A stretch of DNA of 63,957 nucleotides from Ignavibacteriaceae bacterium (GCA_013388525.1 JACAFA010000207.1:1-63957); one strand, 5' to 3'; positions 37,174 to 46,870 are shown, numbered from the stretch's first letter. Program-made: numbers and translations. Notes: a model not told the origin generated them from the sequence alone.

Positions 37174-37971
37174 TCATAAGGAATTACAATTCCACAAATC
37201 AAATCTTAATATAAATCCACGGAAAAGGCGAATCTTTAACAGAGAAAATTTTTTTACTTTATTCTCAATGGAATTTGGCTGATAGAGAATTTTATATTTA
37301 AAATCTGAAAGTTCCTTCAAGGTGTGATGATGGTAATAATTTCTCATTTCAGGAAATCCAAGTGAATTATAGTAATCTGAAGTTCGTTTTCTGGCATTCT
37401 CAACTTCATTAACAGAATAAAATGGTGAATCTAAGATATGAATCTCTCCGGATTCAGTAATAAGTCTAAACAGCCTTTCAATTAATCTTTTGAGATCCGG
37501 GAAATATTGAACTGCGGCGTTAATAGTGATAATGTCAAAACTATTTTCAGAAAAACCTGCTGAAAAGATATCTCCATAGAAAAATTTTATTCTTTCGCTG
37601 CTGAATACTCTTCCTGCCTGCTTTAACTCTGTCAGATTAACATCAACACAATAGAAATTAGCATTATGCGATTTTGATAGCTGACCACAAAACCAGCCAT
37701 TTCCGCAGCCGAGATCGAGGATATTCAATTCCTGTTTTTTTGTTTTGAGATATTCTTTGAATCTTTGAAATGATTTTGCTCTTAAATTCCATTCATTTTT
37801 ATGTGGATTTGAACTTGAAGAAAATGGCAACAGAATTAATTCATTGTCGGAATAAATCCGTTTTTCCTTTTCGCGGACTTTCAAGTAAATTTCTTCGAAA
37901 TCATTCTTGATTTCAGAAAGGACATAGATTCCTTCGTTTATAAATTCTGCATTTAATCCGGGATTAATCAT
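37174..37971 (-). CDS. Class I methyltransferase
   Basis: A 265-aa SAM methyltransferase with motif I ILDLGCGNGWFCGQLS, an Asp-ending strand YCVDVN, and a later INAAVQYFPD (motif IV region). The start is the ATG at 37971, which overlaps the upstream gene's stop codon as ATGA; the longer frame to 37992 would overlap by 25 bp. It is the last gene of a five-gene, overlap-coupled minus-strand operon. Substrate unknown; presumably an intermediate of the same pathway. Confidence 0.83.
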   Translation of the reverse strand: MINPGLNAEFINEGIYVLSEIKNDFEEIYLKVREKEKRIYSDNELILLPFSSSSNPHKNEWNLRAKSFQRFKEYLKTKKQELNILDLGCGNGWFCGQLSKSHNANFYCVDVNLTELKQAGRVFSSERIKFFYGDIFSAGFSENSFDIITINAAVQYFPDLKRLIERLFRLITESGEIHILDSPFYSVNEVENARKRTSDYYNSLGFPEMRNYYHHHTLKELSDFKYKILYQPNSIENKVKKFSLLKIRLFRGFILRFDLWNCNSL

Positions 37972-39365
37972 TTTGTATTTCTGATCCACCACATTGCAGT
38001 TTTAGCTGCAACAGATTTTGTTTTGTATTTGATTGAATCCAATTTGATTAAACGATTATTCAGAGATTTAAAATAATTTACTTCGTTAACAACTCTGCGA
38101 ACTGCAAAGTCATAGTAATTTTTGGGATAGGTTCTTATAAAATCGCGGTTTCGGTCAGTTTGTTTTTCCCAATCAAATGCGCTTGTCTGGTTCGCCTGAA
38201 CTTCTTCGAAAAATTCAGTTCCTTTTATCGGATATGCAACTGTTATGGTAAAATAATCAGGGTCAGATTTTTTCAGGTGAATGATTGTTTCTTCAATATC
38301 TTTCTCGGTTTCACCGGGATATCCAAGCATAATAAAAGTCCCCGTTTCAATTCCATATTTCTTTGTAAGCCTTATCATTTGACGAACCTGTTCAACTTTT
38401 ACCCTTCTGTCCATTGCATCAATAATTTTCTGCGAGCCGCTTTCAGCACCAATCCATACTCTAAAGCATCCTGATTCTTTTAACATTTTAATTACGTCTT
38501 CATTCATTCTGTCTGCACGTGTGATACACTCATATTTTATATTCAGTTTACTGCGTTTAATTTCTTCATTGAATTCACTCAACCATTTATGACTAACTGT
38601 AAAGACGTCGTCAACAAACCAAATAGTATCCGGATTATACGCTTCCTTTAACATTAATAATTCTTCAACAACCCTTGCCGGTGAACGTCTTCTGTATGAT
38701 AATCCGTATACAGCTCTGCTGCACCATCTGCAAGTATATGGACAACCACGCATTGTGCTTACTGAAATTGCATCCATCTTATGATAATTTTTCCAGGCTT
38801 GCTGGTATTTACTGATATCAATACCTTTTCGGTTTGGAAACGGAAGGTCATCGATGTTATTTATTAAGGATCTTTCTTCAGTAAAAATTATTTCCCCATA
38901 GTCATTATTAAATCCGATTCCCCTTACTTCGTTTAACTTTCCTTCATCTTTAGTCTCAAGTTTGTTGATCAATTCCAGCATTGTTTCTTCACCTTCACCA
39001 ATTACAATGATATCAGCACCATGTTCTAAGAAGTCAGATGCATTATAACGAACTTCAGGACCGCCGAGAATAACTTTTGTGTTCTTTAATTCTGCTTCTG
39101 ATCTGATAAATTTTATAATTTCCAAGACGTTCAGCTTGGTCATCAGATTAACGTAAATAGCAACGTAATCTGGCTTTTCACAGATCAAATAGTTTTTTAA
39201 ATCATTCTTTGTTGAGAATGTTGTATCAAAAATTCTGTTGTCAACTCCATACTGTTTAAGGAATGCTGATATGTAAAGAATTCCAAGAGGAGCGTAAGGT
39301 TTCATAATCCTCTGTTCTGCAGGATCTTCATTCAGAAAATAACCGTGTGTAAGCAGCAGTTTCAT
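37968..39365 (-). CDS. B12-binding-domain radical SAM protein
   Basis: A 465-aa protein. N-terminal B12-binding-type domain beginning LLLTHGYFLNEDPAEQR, radical SAM motif CPYTCRWC near residue 211, and a TIM-barrel core with WIGAESGSQKIIDAMDRR. It is clearly paralogous to the protein at 40162-41625 (shared LTHGYF/FTHSYF opening, YGxxYxxRSP, VGAESGSQKI, GYxGExxxDIE). No DxHxxG motif for base-off cobalamin is visible. It overlaps methyltransferase genes by 4 bp at both ends. Confidence 0.87.
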   Translation of the reverse strand: MKLLLTHGYFLNEDPAEQRIMKPYAPLGILYISAFLKQYGVDNRIFDTTFSTKNDLKNYLICEKPDYVAIYVNLMTKLNVLEIIKFIRSEAELKNTKVILGGPEVRYNASDFLEHGADIIVIGEGEETMLELINKLETKDEGKLNEVRGIGFNNDYGEIIFTEERSLINNIDDLPFPNRKGIDISKYQQAWKNYHKMDAISVSTMRGCPYTCRWCSRAVYGLSYRRRSPARVVEELLMLKEAYNPDTIWFVDDVFTVSHKWLSEFNEEIKRSKLNIKYECITRADRMNEDVIKMLKESGCFRVWIGAESGSQKIIDAMDRRVKVEQVRQMIRLTKKYGIETGTFIMLGYPGETEKDIEETIIHLKKSDPDYFTITVAYPIKGTEFFEEVQANQTSAFDWEKQTDRNRDFIRTYPKNYYDFAVRRVVNEVNYFKSLNNRLIKLDSIKYKTKSVAAKTAMWWIRNTK

Positions 39366-40162
39366 TTTTTCACTTTGAAATCAATAAGAAAGTGATCGGA
39401 AAATTCGGCAAGATATTTAAGATTAGTAATTACATCTTCTGCTCTTTTCAGGAAGTTAAAGGTTTTCTTTTTTGTAGTAAAAAATTTTTCCAGGTAAGAA
39501 GGTGGTATAAAAAATCCAACAGGCTTGACAGCGATAACTTCAAAATACTTTTCAAAATATTTTTTTATCTGACTTGGTGAATAGTAAAAAGTTTTCAGTT
39601 CTGCTCCATTAAGTTTTGCCAATGTTCCTTTATCCGAAAATCTTCTGAAAGCATTCCTTAAATTTAATTTGAGCAGGAAATAATTAATTTCCCAGAGACA
39701 AAATCGCGGCATCAATATCATAATCAATCTACTTTTTGCATTTAATAATTCACTGATTTGAAAAGCCACATTATTCATTTTAGAAGGAGATATACAATTC
39801 ATTCCGCCAAAGTTTGAGAATACTAAATCAAATTTCTCATCAAATTTTGAATCACTGATTTTGGAAATATCAAGGTTTAATGTTTTTATGTTAGATGAGA
39901 AATTATTAGTGTAAATTTTTTTTCTGAGAACGTCGAGCATCTTCTCTGAAATGTCCGATGCAAGAACTTTGTGCCCGTGTTTTGCAAACCAAAGAGCATC
40001 CTCACCGGTTCCGCAGTTAAGTTCAAACACACTTAGCTTTTCATTTACCGGTAAATATTTTTCCAGATAGTTCCAGACAATTTCACGCTGTGCTGTTCCA
40101 ATGATGCTGTTTGTAAAAGTTGCATCATAGCAGTTTGCTAATGTATCAAATGCCTGCTGCAT
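39362..40162 (-). CDS. Class I methyltransferase
   Basis: A 266-aa SAM methyltransferase: motif I VFELNCGTGEDALWFAKHG, then VLASDISEKML. It is similar in outline to ubiquinone-type methyltransferases but the N-terminus (MQQAFDTLANCYDATF) is the generic small-molecule type. It overlaps its neighbours at both ends (TGATG with the upstream gene, ATGA with the next), so it is coupled to the two B12-radical SAM proteins. Substrate unknown. Confidence 0.84.
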   Translation of the reverse strand: MQQAFDTLANCYDATFTNSIIGTAQREIVWNYLEKYLPVNEKLSVFELNCGTGEDALWFAKHGHKVLASDISEKMLDVLRKKIYTNNFSSNIKTLNLDISKISDSKFDEKFDLVFSNFGGMNCISPSKMNNVAFQISELLNAKSRLIMILMPRFCLWEINYFLLKLNLRNAFRRFSDKGTLAKLNGAELKTFYYSPSQIKKYFEKYFEVIAVKPVGFFIPPSYLEKFFTTKKKTFNFLKRAEDVITNLKYLAEFSDHFLIDFKVKK

Positions 40163-41625
40163 CAGGCGATTTTTTCTAATCTTCTTAATTGAACTGAATC
40201 AACTAAAGACATCGGAGAGTAATATGCAAGCGCAATTGCTGAACGTAGTTTTTTTCTATTCGTAGTCAATGGGTTTAGCAGAATATTTTTTAAATTCTCA
40301 AAACTCTGCTTTCTTCTATAGACTTTATGAACATACCTGTGCAGCTTTTTATAATAAGAAGGTGAGAAAGTTCCTTTATACATCAGTGCAAGTTCATCTG
40401 AATCAGTCCAGTTAGTTTTTTCTTTCAACTGTTCCTTTACTTTTTCATAAAACTTTGTTCCGGGTAATGGATAGGAAACTGAAATACCAATTTCATCGGG
40501 CATAAGTTCGAGAACCATATTTATCGTTTTTTCGATATCTTCTTTATTTTCACCAAGATATCCGAACTGAAGGAAGAAGCCAACACGTATTCTGTTCTTC
40601 TTCAGAAGATTCGTTGCTTGATAAATTTGTTCAATGGTTGTTCCTTTATCCATTGCATCGAGAATTTTTTGTGAGCCTGATTCTGCGCCGACCCAAACAG
40701 TTTCTGCACCTGATTCAGCAAGAGCCGAAATTGTATCCTCTTGTAAAAGCAAATCAACACGGGACTGAATTTTATATTTAAATTTTAATTCTTTTGCTTT
40801 TACAACATCTCTGAATTCCTGAACCCAGCCTGGCTTTAATCCGAATATATCATCACACATCCAGAAGTTATAAACATCAAAATTGTTAATTAAGTATTCA
40901 ATCTCCTCCGCAACCTTTTGCGGTGAACGTGAATTATATCTGTTTCCGTAAATAGGTTTTGCGCACCAGTTGCATTTGAACGGACAGCCGCGGGTTGTGG
41001 CAATATTCAAAGAAAAATATTTATGATTTTCTAACCAGATTTTTTTGTAGGAAGAAATATCTATCAAATCCCAGGCAGGCATCGGAAATGTATCAAGCTC
41101 TTTTACTATTTGTCTCGGGGCTGTTTTTATTATTTCTGCGTTTTCTTTGAATGCAAGTCCGTCAATTTTTCTGAAATCACTTTCACAATTTTCAATGGTA
41201 TTGATCAACTCTTTCAATGTAATTTCGCCTTCACCAATGATTACAAAATCAACACCGTGAGCCAAATATTTTTCATAATGATCTGCTGCATCTGAACTGG
41301 AAGCGATAACAACAATTCCTTTTTGCTTTGCAATTTCAGCCATCCTGAACGCAGCTTCACGCATATTAGTAAGACACATTTTAGTCAGGTAATTAAATCC
41401 ATCATCATATATTACAAGGTAATCAGGTTTTTCTTTTTCAATAACAGAAATTATTTTTTTCGGAGATTCAATTAATGCTGTGTCGAACAACGAAACTTCA
41501 TAACCTGCTTCACGCATTACTGAAGCCGCATAAATTGTTCCGAGAGGAGGATAAGGCTGTTTTGTATCCCACTGTTTCGGATCAAACCGGTAAAAATATG
41601 AGTGCGTGAAGAGTATCTTTTTCAT
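40162..41625 (-). CDS. B12-binding-domain radical SAM protein
   Basis: A 487-aa protein with the radical SAM motif CPFKCNWC (about residue 221) and a B12-binding-type N-terminal domain. It is the closest relative of the neighbour at 37968-39365. The C-terminus is a basic helical tail with several Tyr/Lys residues. The gene starts 1 nt after the nucleotidyltransferase stop. These three B12-type proteins plausibly act in sequence on one scaffold. Confidence 0.87.
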   Translation of the reverse strand: MKKILFTHSYFYRFDPKQWDTKQPYPPLGTIYAASVMREAGYEVSLFDTALIESPKKIISVIEKEKPDYLVIYDDGFNYLTKMCLTNMREAAFRMAEIAKQKGIVVIASSSDAADHYEKYLAHGVDFVIIGEGEITLKELINTIENCESDFRKIDGLAFKENAEIIKTAPRQIVKELDTFPMPAWDLIDISSYKKIWLENHKYFSLNIATTRGCPFKCNWCAKPIYGNRYNSRSPQKVAEEIEYLINNFDVYNFWMCDDIFGLKPGWVQEFRDVVKAKELKFKYKIQSRVDLLLQEDTISALAESGAETVWVGAESGSQKILDAMDKGTTIEQIYQATNLLKKNRIRVGFFLQFGYLGENKEDIEKTINMVLELMPDEIGISVSYPLPGTKFYEKVKEQLKEKTNWTDSDELALMYKGTFSPSYYKKLHRYVHKVYRRKQSFENLKNILLNPLTTNRKKLRSAIALAYYSPMSLVDSVQLRRLEKIA

Positions 41626-41626
41626 T

Positions 41627-42559
41627 TCAATTAAGTGAAATATTTAATTTTTCCTCGAGAGATTTTATCTTCTGTTCAAATTCCTGAAGCACTTTCTTCT
41701 GGAAAAATTTAGGATGATGTTTCGATTCTTTCTTTGAAGATTTAAAGGCAAGTGTGAAGTCCTCACGGTCATAATTTTTATATTTATTTCTGTTGAACCA
41801 ATCGAAGAGTGCCATCGCAAAATCGTCCAGTTTATCTCCGATTCTTCTACCAAATAACCATTCAAGAAATGATTTCATAATCCCGTTCTTTCTATCCAGT
41901 ACATCATTTGTATCTCTTTTAGGAAAATTCGGATAATATTCCTTTACCCAGAGATTCTTTTCATAAAGCTGATCATAAATGCTCTTTCCGAATGTCGGTA
42001 AAAGAGTAACCAATTCAGTAGCAGTAAAAATATTCTTTTCCTGAATCTCAAGTGTTTCAGAGTCAACAAAATAATTTATACAAAATATTTTTTTAGAGTT
42101 AAATAAGAATAGTTTTTTGAACATCATCAGCATCAATCTTGAAAACCAAACTCTGTTAGGATGAGTTATCACAAAATAATCTATATCGGAATCTTCTTCC
42201 ATAAATCCCTTTGAAATGGAACCGGAAAGTAGAATTCCTCTGATAAATGGAAATCTTGAAATAAAACCCGAAACTTTTCTTGCAGTTTTTAGTCTTTTTT
42301 GGGCTAATATGTTTCCAGTTGTTCTGCGATGAAAATATTTTTCATCGTTGTTTAATAAAAAGAATTCACCCCGTTTGAAGACAATGTTGGCTGAATATAA
42401 GCTTTGTAACTCGTTTAAAATTTCATCCACATTGGTGTGATTGTCACCAAGATTATAATAAATTTCTGAAGCAGTTAACGGATAAGAAAATATATCGTAA
42501 TAAGCCAGCGTACGTAAAATGCTTTTTCTTAATTTTGTTAAGTTAAAGTTGTTATTCAA
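41627..42559 (-). CDS. wHTH / nucleotidyltransferase-fold protein
   Basis: A 310-aa protein. Residues 1-85 look like a winged helix (LRTLAYYDIFSYPLTASEIYYNL...LYSANIVFKRGEFFLL). The middle carries a polymerase-beta-type nucleotidyltransferase site, LLSGSISKGFMEEDSDIDYFVIT (GS and DxD). The C-terminal third is helical and unassigned. It is first in the five-gene operon. It could adenylylate or otherwise tag a substrate, or regulate the operon; the sequence does not decide. Confidence 0.75.
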   Translation of the reverse strand: MNNNFNLTKLRKSILRTLAYYDIFSYPLTASEIYYNLGDNHTNVDEILNELQSLYSANIVFKRGEFFLLNNDEKYFHRRTTGNILAQKRLKTARKVSGFISRFPFIRGILLSGSISKGFMEEDSDIDYFVITHPNRVWFSRLMLMMFKKLFLFNSKKIFCINYFVDSETLEIQEKNIFTATELVTLLPTFGKSIYDQLYEKNLWVKEYYPNFPKRDTNDVLDRKNGIMKSFLEWLFGRRIGDKLDDFAMALFDWFNRNKYKNYDREDFTLAFKSSKKESKHHPKFFQKKVLQEFEQKIKSLEEKLNISLN

Positions 42560-42720
42560 AATTTTTCTTTTTTATATGATGAAAAAAGGAGTTACTATTC
42601 CTGTTTCCAAGTTAAGAAATTTATCCTATAGTTCTCAAGTACCATTTATTGATAAAATTATTAACAAAGCAAATTTTAAGTTTGTAAATCGGGATTTATT
42701 TCTCAAATAAAATTGCATTT

Positions 42721-44526
42721 ATGAAACAAAAAAAGACAAATATCAATATTGGCTTAAGCATACTGTATGGAATAACATTCATTTCTCCGGTTATGTATTC
42801 AATATTGTTTTACGAAATGGATGCTGTGCAAAAAGTGTTTTTCTATTCAGCTTCGCTGCTGCTGTTCCTCTTTTATTTAGTGAAATATAATTTTGATAAG
42901 TATGCAGAGATTAATAAACCGCTGCTTTTTGTGATGATATTTTTCCCGATTACTTTTTTAACTTGCTTTGTAAATGGTTCCTCTTCTTTGCTTATTCTAA
43001 AATTAAGTGAGTTAATTGTTCCTTTCTCAATTTTTTTTCAAACCGGTCTTCTGTTTTTAATTCTTGGCGAAGAAAAATTTTTCAAAACGGTTTCCTATTC
43101 TGTTGTGATTGTTTCTACAGCTTTCAGCATTATAGGGATTTTAGAAGTCTTCCAGATTAAAATAATTGAACTGCCCTCCGCAATTCCGCCGGGTTCAACT
43201 TTAGGACACAGGAGCTTTGCTGCTGAATATCTCCTTCCGGCACTTCCGTTCTTATTGATATTAAATGAATACGTTCCTCGGGAGAGAAAAATTTATATAC
43301 TTCTCTCAGCAGTTATTAATATTTCATTTGTTTTATTTACACGTAATCGTTCAGGGATAATAATATTAGCATTTGTTTCAATTCTTTATATCCTATTTAT
43401 TCTTTCAACAAAAGAAAAAAGTAACAGAATAAAAGTATTATTACCTGTAATCGGAGTTTTATTCATTTCATTTCTGATTTCTCTGATTCCTGTTAAAGGA
43501 ACAGAAAGACCTGATCTCCAGTCAACGGCAAGCACTTTTTTTGATTCTGAATTCAAGAGTAATGTTCTGAGACTGAGTTTTTGGGATGCATCAATTCAAA
43601 TGATCGGAGAGAATCCTCTTACCGGCGTTGGATTATATAAGTGGAGCGGTTACTATCCCAGATACAATAGTGATTATTTTACTGATGAAACTGTGACACA
43701 CATTCACAGCATTCATGCTCATAATGACTTTCTCGAACTCTTTTCAGAAAACGGATTTTTAGCTCCTGTAATTTTTTTAGCGATTTTTATTCTGATTGCT
43801 TATACTCTGATAAAACGTATCAGGCATAATGAAAAATATTTTGCTTTTCTTTTAACATTTCTGATTACTGCTGCGTATTCCCTCGTAGCATTTCCGAGTT
43901 ATAAATTCGCATCTTATTTTCTTGCTGCCGTAGTTGCAGGAACTGCTTTAATTAGAATTAATGAAATTGAAAAACATTCTCTCAGAGTTAAATTTAATAA
44001 TCTTAAGTGGATACTTCTTTTATTGATAATTATTGGAGGAAGCACATCATATATCCGGTTAAAATCGGAATTGCATTTCGGCGAATCAATTTATCTTAAA
44101 GAAAGAAGACAATATCCGATGATGTCTGAAAGACTCGAAATGATTTCTAAAATATTTTATCCATTCGATGCCTCAAAACAACCGGTTGATTATTACCGCG
44201 CTATTGCAAATATATATCTCGGCAGATACCAGGAAGCATTAAAAAATAATCTTTCGGCACAAGAACTTGCGCCTTATAATCCTATCATTATGCGAAACAT
44301 AGCCAGCTCATATTATTCGCTTAATGATTTTAACAGAGCAATAGAACAATATAAAACGGTAAAAAAATATTTCCCGAATTATATTTCGCCCCAGATAAAC
44401 TTGATTGATATTTTTTCAGAAACCGGTCAGATCGAAAAAGCAAAATCACTTTTCGATGAACTGATTAGTAAATTTCCTGAAAATCCCCGTCTTCTGAATT
44501 ACAAAGCGAAATTTAATTCTGAGTGA
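42721..44526 (+). CDS. O-antigen ligase / polymerase-like membrane protein with TPR tail
   Basis: A 601-aa polytopic membrane protein (about 10-12 hydrophobic segments to ~residue 450) with the O-antigen ligase Wzy_C region: FTRNRSGIIILAF, NPLTGVGLYKWSGYYPRY and HSIHAHNDFLELFSENGF. The periplasmic or cytoplasmic C-terminal ~150 residues hold three TPR-like units (YLGRYQEALKNN, LNDFNRAIEQYKTV, GQIEKAKSLFDELI). It likely joins or polymerises a surface glycan, possibly the product of the neighbouring glycosyltransferases. It points away from the B12-radical SAM operon. Confidence 0.82.
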   Translation: MKQKKTNINIGLSILYGITFISPVMYSILFYEMDAVQKVFFYSASLLLFLFYLVKYNFDKYAEINKPLLFVMIFFPITFLTCFVNGSSSLLILKLSELIVPFSIFFQTGLLFLILGEEKFFKTVSYSVVIVSTAFSIIGILEVFQIKIIELPSAIPPGSTLGHRSFAAEYLLPALPFLLILNEYVPRERKIYILLSAVINISFVLFTRNRSGIIILAFVSILYILFILSTKEKSNRIKVLLPVIGVLFISFLISLIPVKGTERPDLQSTASTFFDSEFKSNVLRLSFWDASIQMIGENPLTGVGLYKWSGYYPRYNSDYFTDETVTHIHSIHAHNDFLELFSENGFLAPVIFLAIFILIAYTLIKRIRHNEKYFAFLLTFLITAAYSLVAFPSYKFASYFLAAVVAGTALIRINEIEKHSLRVKFNNLKWILLLLIIIGGSTSYIRLKSELHFGESIYLKERRQYPMMSERLEMISKIFYPFDASKQPVDYYRAIANIYLGRYQEALKNNLSAQELAPYNPIIMRNIASSYYSLNDFNRAIEQYKTVKKYFPNYISPQINLIDIFSETGQIEKAKSLFDELISKFPENPRLLNYKAKFNSE

Positions 44527-44654
44527 TAAAAGACACTTTTGATAATGGAATTTCTTTATGCTTAAAAGCCATTTACTTATTTTTAGGATAGAAAATTTTG
44601 TGTTTTCCGTTAACTGCGGGAAGCTTTTCTCTTAATGTAAACAAAGAGGGAATT

Positions 44655-46277
44655 ATGGAAAAACTGCTACTCCTCGGTGCAGAAGCTATCGCTCAGGGTG
44701 CCATTGATGGGGGAATGTCTGGTATTTATGCTTATCCCGGAACACCTTCCACAGAAATAACAGAATATGTTCAACATAATAAAACTGCAGTAGAAAGAAA
44801 TCTGCACAGACAATGGTCTGCGAATGAAAAGACAGCAATGGAAGCAGCACTGGGAATGAGTTACGCCGGTAAGCGTGCAATGGTTTGTATGAAACATGTC
44901 GGGTTAAATGTTGCAGCAGATGCATTCATTAACTCGGCAATCACCGGTGTTAATGGTGGATTAATTGTAACCGTAGCTGATGATCCTTCAATGCATTCCT
45001 CTCAGAATGAACAGGACTCACGTTTCTTTGGAAAGTTTGCAATGATTCCTATTCTCGAACCTGCTAATCAGCAGGAAGCGTATGATATGGCTTATGAGGG
45101 TTTTGAACTCTCTGAAAAATTTAAAATCCCGGTATTGATAAGAATCACTACAAGACTTTCACACTCTCGTGCAGGAGTTGAAAGAAGAGAAATCAAAAAA
45201 GAAAATCCATTAACTTATCCTGAAGATCCAATTCAGTTTGTTTTACTTCCATCCAATGCAAGGAAGAGATACAAGGGTTTACTTTCAATCCAATCACTGC
45301 TTGAACAGGAGTCAGAGCACTCAGTATATAATACATATATTCCGGGAAGGGATAAATCACTTGGAATAATTGCCTGTGGAATAGCGTTTAATTATTTGAA
45401 AGAAAATTACCCGGATAAAAGTTGTCCTTATCCGGTGCTTCAGGTAAATCAGTATCCGCTTCCTTTTTCTAAAGTAGAAAAAATTGTTGATGAGTGTGAA
45501 AAGGTTCTTGTGCTCGAAGACGGATATCCATTTGTTGAGGAACAGTTGAGAGGGTTTCTCAATATTAACTCGAAAATTATCGGAAGATTGAATGGAACAA
45601 TTCCGAGGGATGGGGAATTAAATCCTGATATAGTTTCGAAAGCACTTGGTAAAGATGTCAAAACATTTTTCAAAGTACCTGAAATTATCAGAAACCGCCC
45701 GCCGGAACTTTGTTCAGGATGCAGTCACCGGGATATTTATAATGCACTGAACGAAACGATGCATGAGTTTGGCAAGCAGAAAGTTTTTTCAGACATTGGC
45801 TGCTACACTCTTGGCGCACTTCCACCATGGAATGCAATCAACTCATGTGTTGATATGGGTGCTTCCATAACGATGGCAAAAGGCGCTGCTGATGCTGGTG
45901 TTCGTCCTTCTGTTGCTGTTATCGGGGATTCTACTTTTACTCATAGCGGAATGACAGCACTTCTCGATTGCGTTTATGAAAATACTCCGGTTACAATAAT
46001 AATTTCGGATAATGCAACTACAGCAATGACCGGTGGACAGGAATCTCACGCTACCGGAAGACTTGAAGATATTTGCATTGGACTTGGTGTTAAGCCGGAA
46101 CATGTGAAGGTTCTTACACCTCTTCCAAAATATCACGAAGAGATGGTGAAAGTTCTGCGTGAAGAATTATTATATGAAGGAGTATCTGTAATTATTCCGA
46201 GAAGAGAGTGCATAGTACAATCGGTTGCAAAAAGTAAGAAAGAGGGTAAAGTGAGAACCGGGGAGGTTAAGTTATGA
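44655..46277 (+). CDS. iorA: Indolepyruvate ferredoxin oxidoreductase alpha subunit, lacking ferredoxin domain
   Basis: A 540-aa thiamine diphosphate enzyme that oxidises aryl pyruvates (indolepyruvate, phenylpyruvate) to aryl-acetyl-CoA with ferredoxin. The N-terminus (GMSGIYAYPGTPSTEI) is the pyrimidine domain, and GDSTFTHSGMTALLDC...NATTAMTGG is the TPP-binding motif. The usual C-terminal double [4Fe-4S] ferredoxin domain is missing: the chain stops shortly after RRECIVQSV. The ATG at 44655 follows AGAGGG. iorB overlaps by 4 bp. Confidence 0.9.
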   Translation: MEKLLLLGAEAIAQGAIDGGMSGIYAYPGTPSTEITEYVQHNKTAVERNLHRQWSANEKTAMEAALGMSYAGKRAMVCMKHVGLNVAADAFINSAITGVNGGLIVTVADDPSMHSSQNEQDSRFFGKFAMIPILEPANQQEAYDMAYEGFELSEKFKIPVLIRITTRLSHSRAGVERREIKKENPLTYPEDPIQFVLLPSNARKRYKGLLSIQSLLEQESEHSVYNTYIPGRDKSLGIIACGIAFNYLKENYPDKSCPYPVLQVNQYPLPFSKVEKIVDECEKVLVLEDGYPFVEEQLRGFLNINSKIIGRLNGTIPRDGELNPDIVSKALGKDVKTFFKVPEIIRNRPPELCSGCSHRDIYNALNETMHEFGKQKVFSDIGCYTLGALPPWNAINSCVDMGASITMAKGAADAGVRPSVAVIGDSTFTHSGMTALLDCVYENTPVTIIISDNATTAMTGGQESHATGRLEDICIGLGVKPEHVKVLTPLPKYHEEMVKVLREELLYEGVSVIIPRRECIVQSVAKSKKEGKVRTGEVKL

Positions 46278-46870
46278 AATCAGATATAATATTAGCTGGA
46301 GTTGGCGGTCAGGGAATACTCTCAATTGCTGCTGTTGTTGGAATGGCAGCACTTGAAAATCATCTTTACTTAAAGCAGGCGGAGGTTCATGGAATGAGTC
46401 AGCGCGGTGGTGCTGTTCAGTCTCATCTGAGAATTTCAGAAAAAGAAATTGCCAGCGATCTGATCCCGCTTGGTAAAGCAGATTTAATTATTTCTGTTGA
46501 ACCAATGGAGTCATTGCGTTATCTGCCATGGCTTTCAGAAAACGGCTGGCTTGTTACAAACACAACTCCGTTTGTTAATATACCGGACTATCCGGATATG
46601 AAAGAACTCCTTGCAGAAATAGAAAAGTATTCACATCATATTGCAATCAATGCTGATGAAATTGCAAGACAGGTGAAATCACCGCGTTCATCAAATATCG
46701 TAATGCTTGGTGCATCGTCTCCATTTCTGGATATTCCTTATGAAAGTCTTGAAAATGGTATAAGGAAAATTTTCGGCAGGAAAGGGGAGAAGGTTGTTCA
46801 ACTAAACATTGATGCACTGAAAGCCGGAAGAGAGTTTGCAATTGCAAATACACCAGTGGGAAGCAACTAG
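46274..46870 (+). CDS. iorB: Indolepyruvate ferredoxin oxidoreductase beta subunit
   Basis: A 198-aa gamma-type subunit of 2-oxoacid:ferredoxin oxidoreductases, with GVGGQGILSIAAVVGMAAL at the N-terminus and EVHGMSQRGGAVQSHLRI, the family pattern. It pairs with IorA for aromatic amino acid oxidation or synthesis. The start codon overlaps the iorA stop by 4 bp, so translation is coupled and the pair is made in equal amounts. Confidence 0.92.
   Translation: MKSDIILAGVGGQGILSIAAVVGMAALENHLYLKQAEVHGMSQRGGAVQSHLRISEKEIASDLIPLGKADLIISVEPMESLRYLPWLSENGWLVTNTTPFVNIPDYPDMKELLAEIEKYSHHIAINADEIARQVKSPRSSNIVMLGASSPFLDIPYESLENGIRKIFGRKGEKVVQLNIDALKAGREFAIANTPVGSN

Noticed and set aside
42519..42710. 63-residue forward frame before the O-antigen-ligase-like gene
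   Set aside because: Overlaps the nucleotidyltransferase gene start, has no motif; a 43-residue version from an inner ATG remains possible but unsupported.
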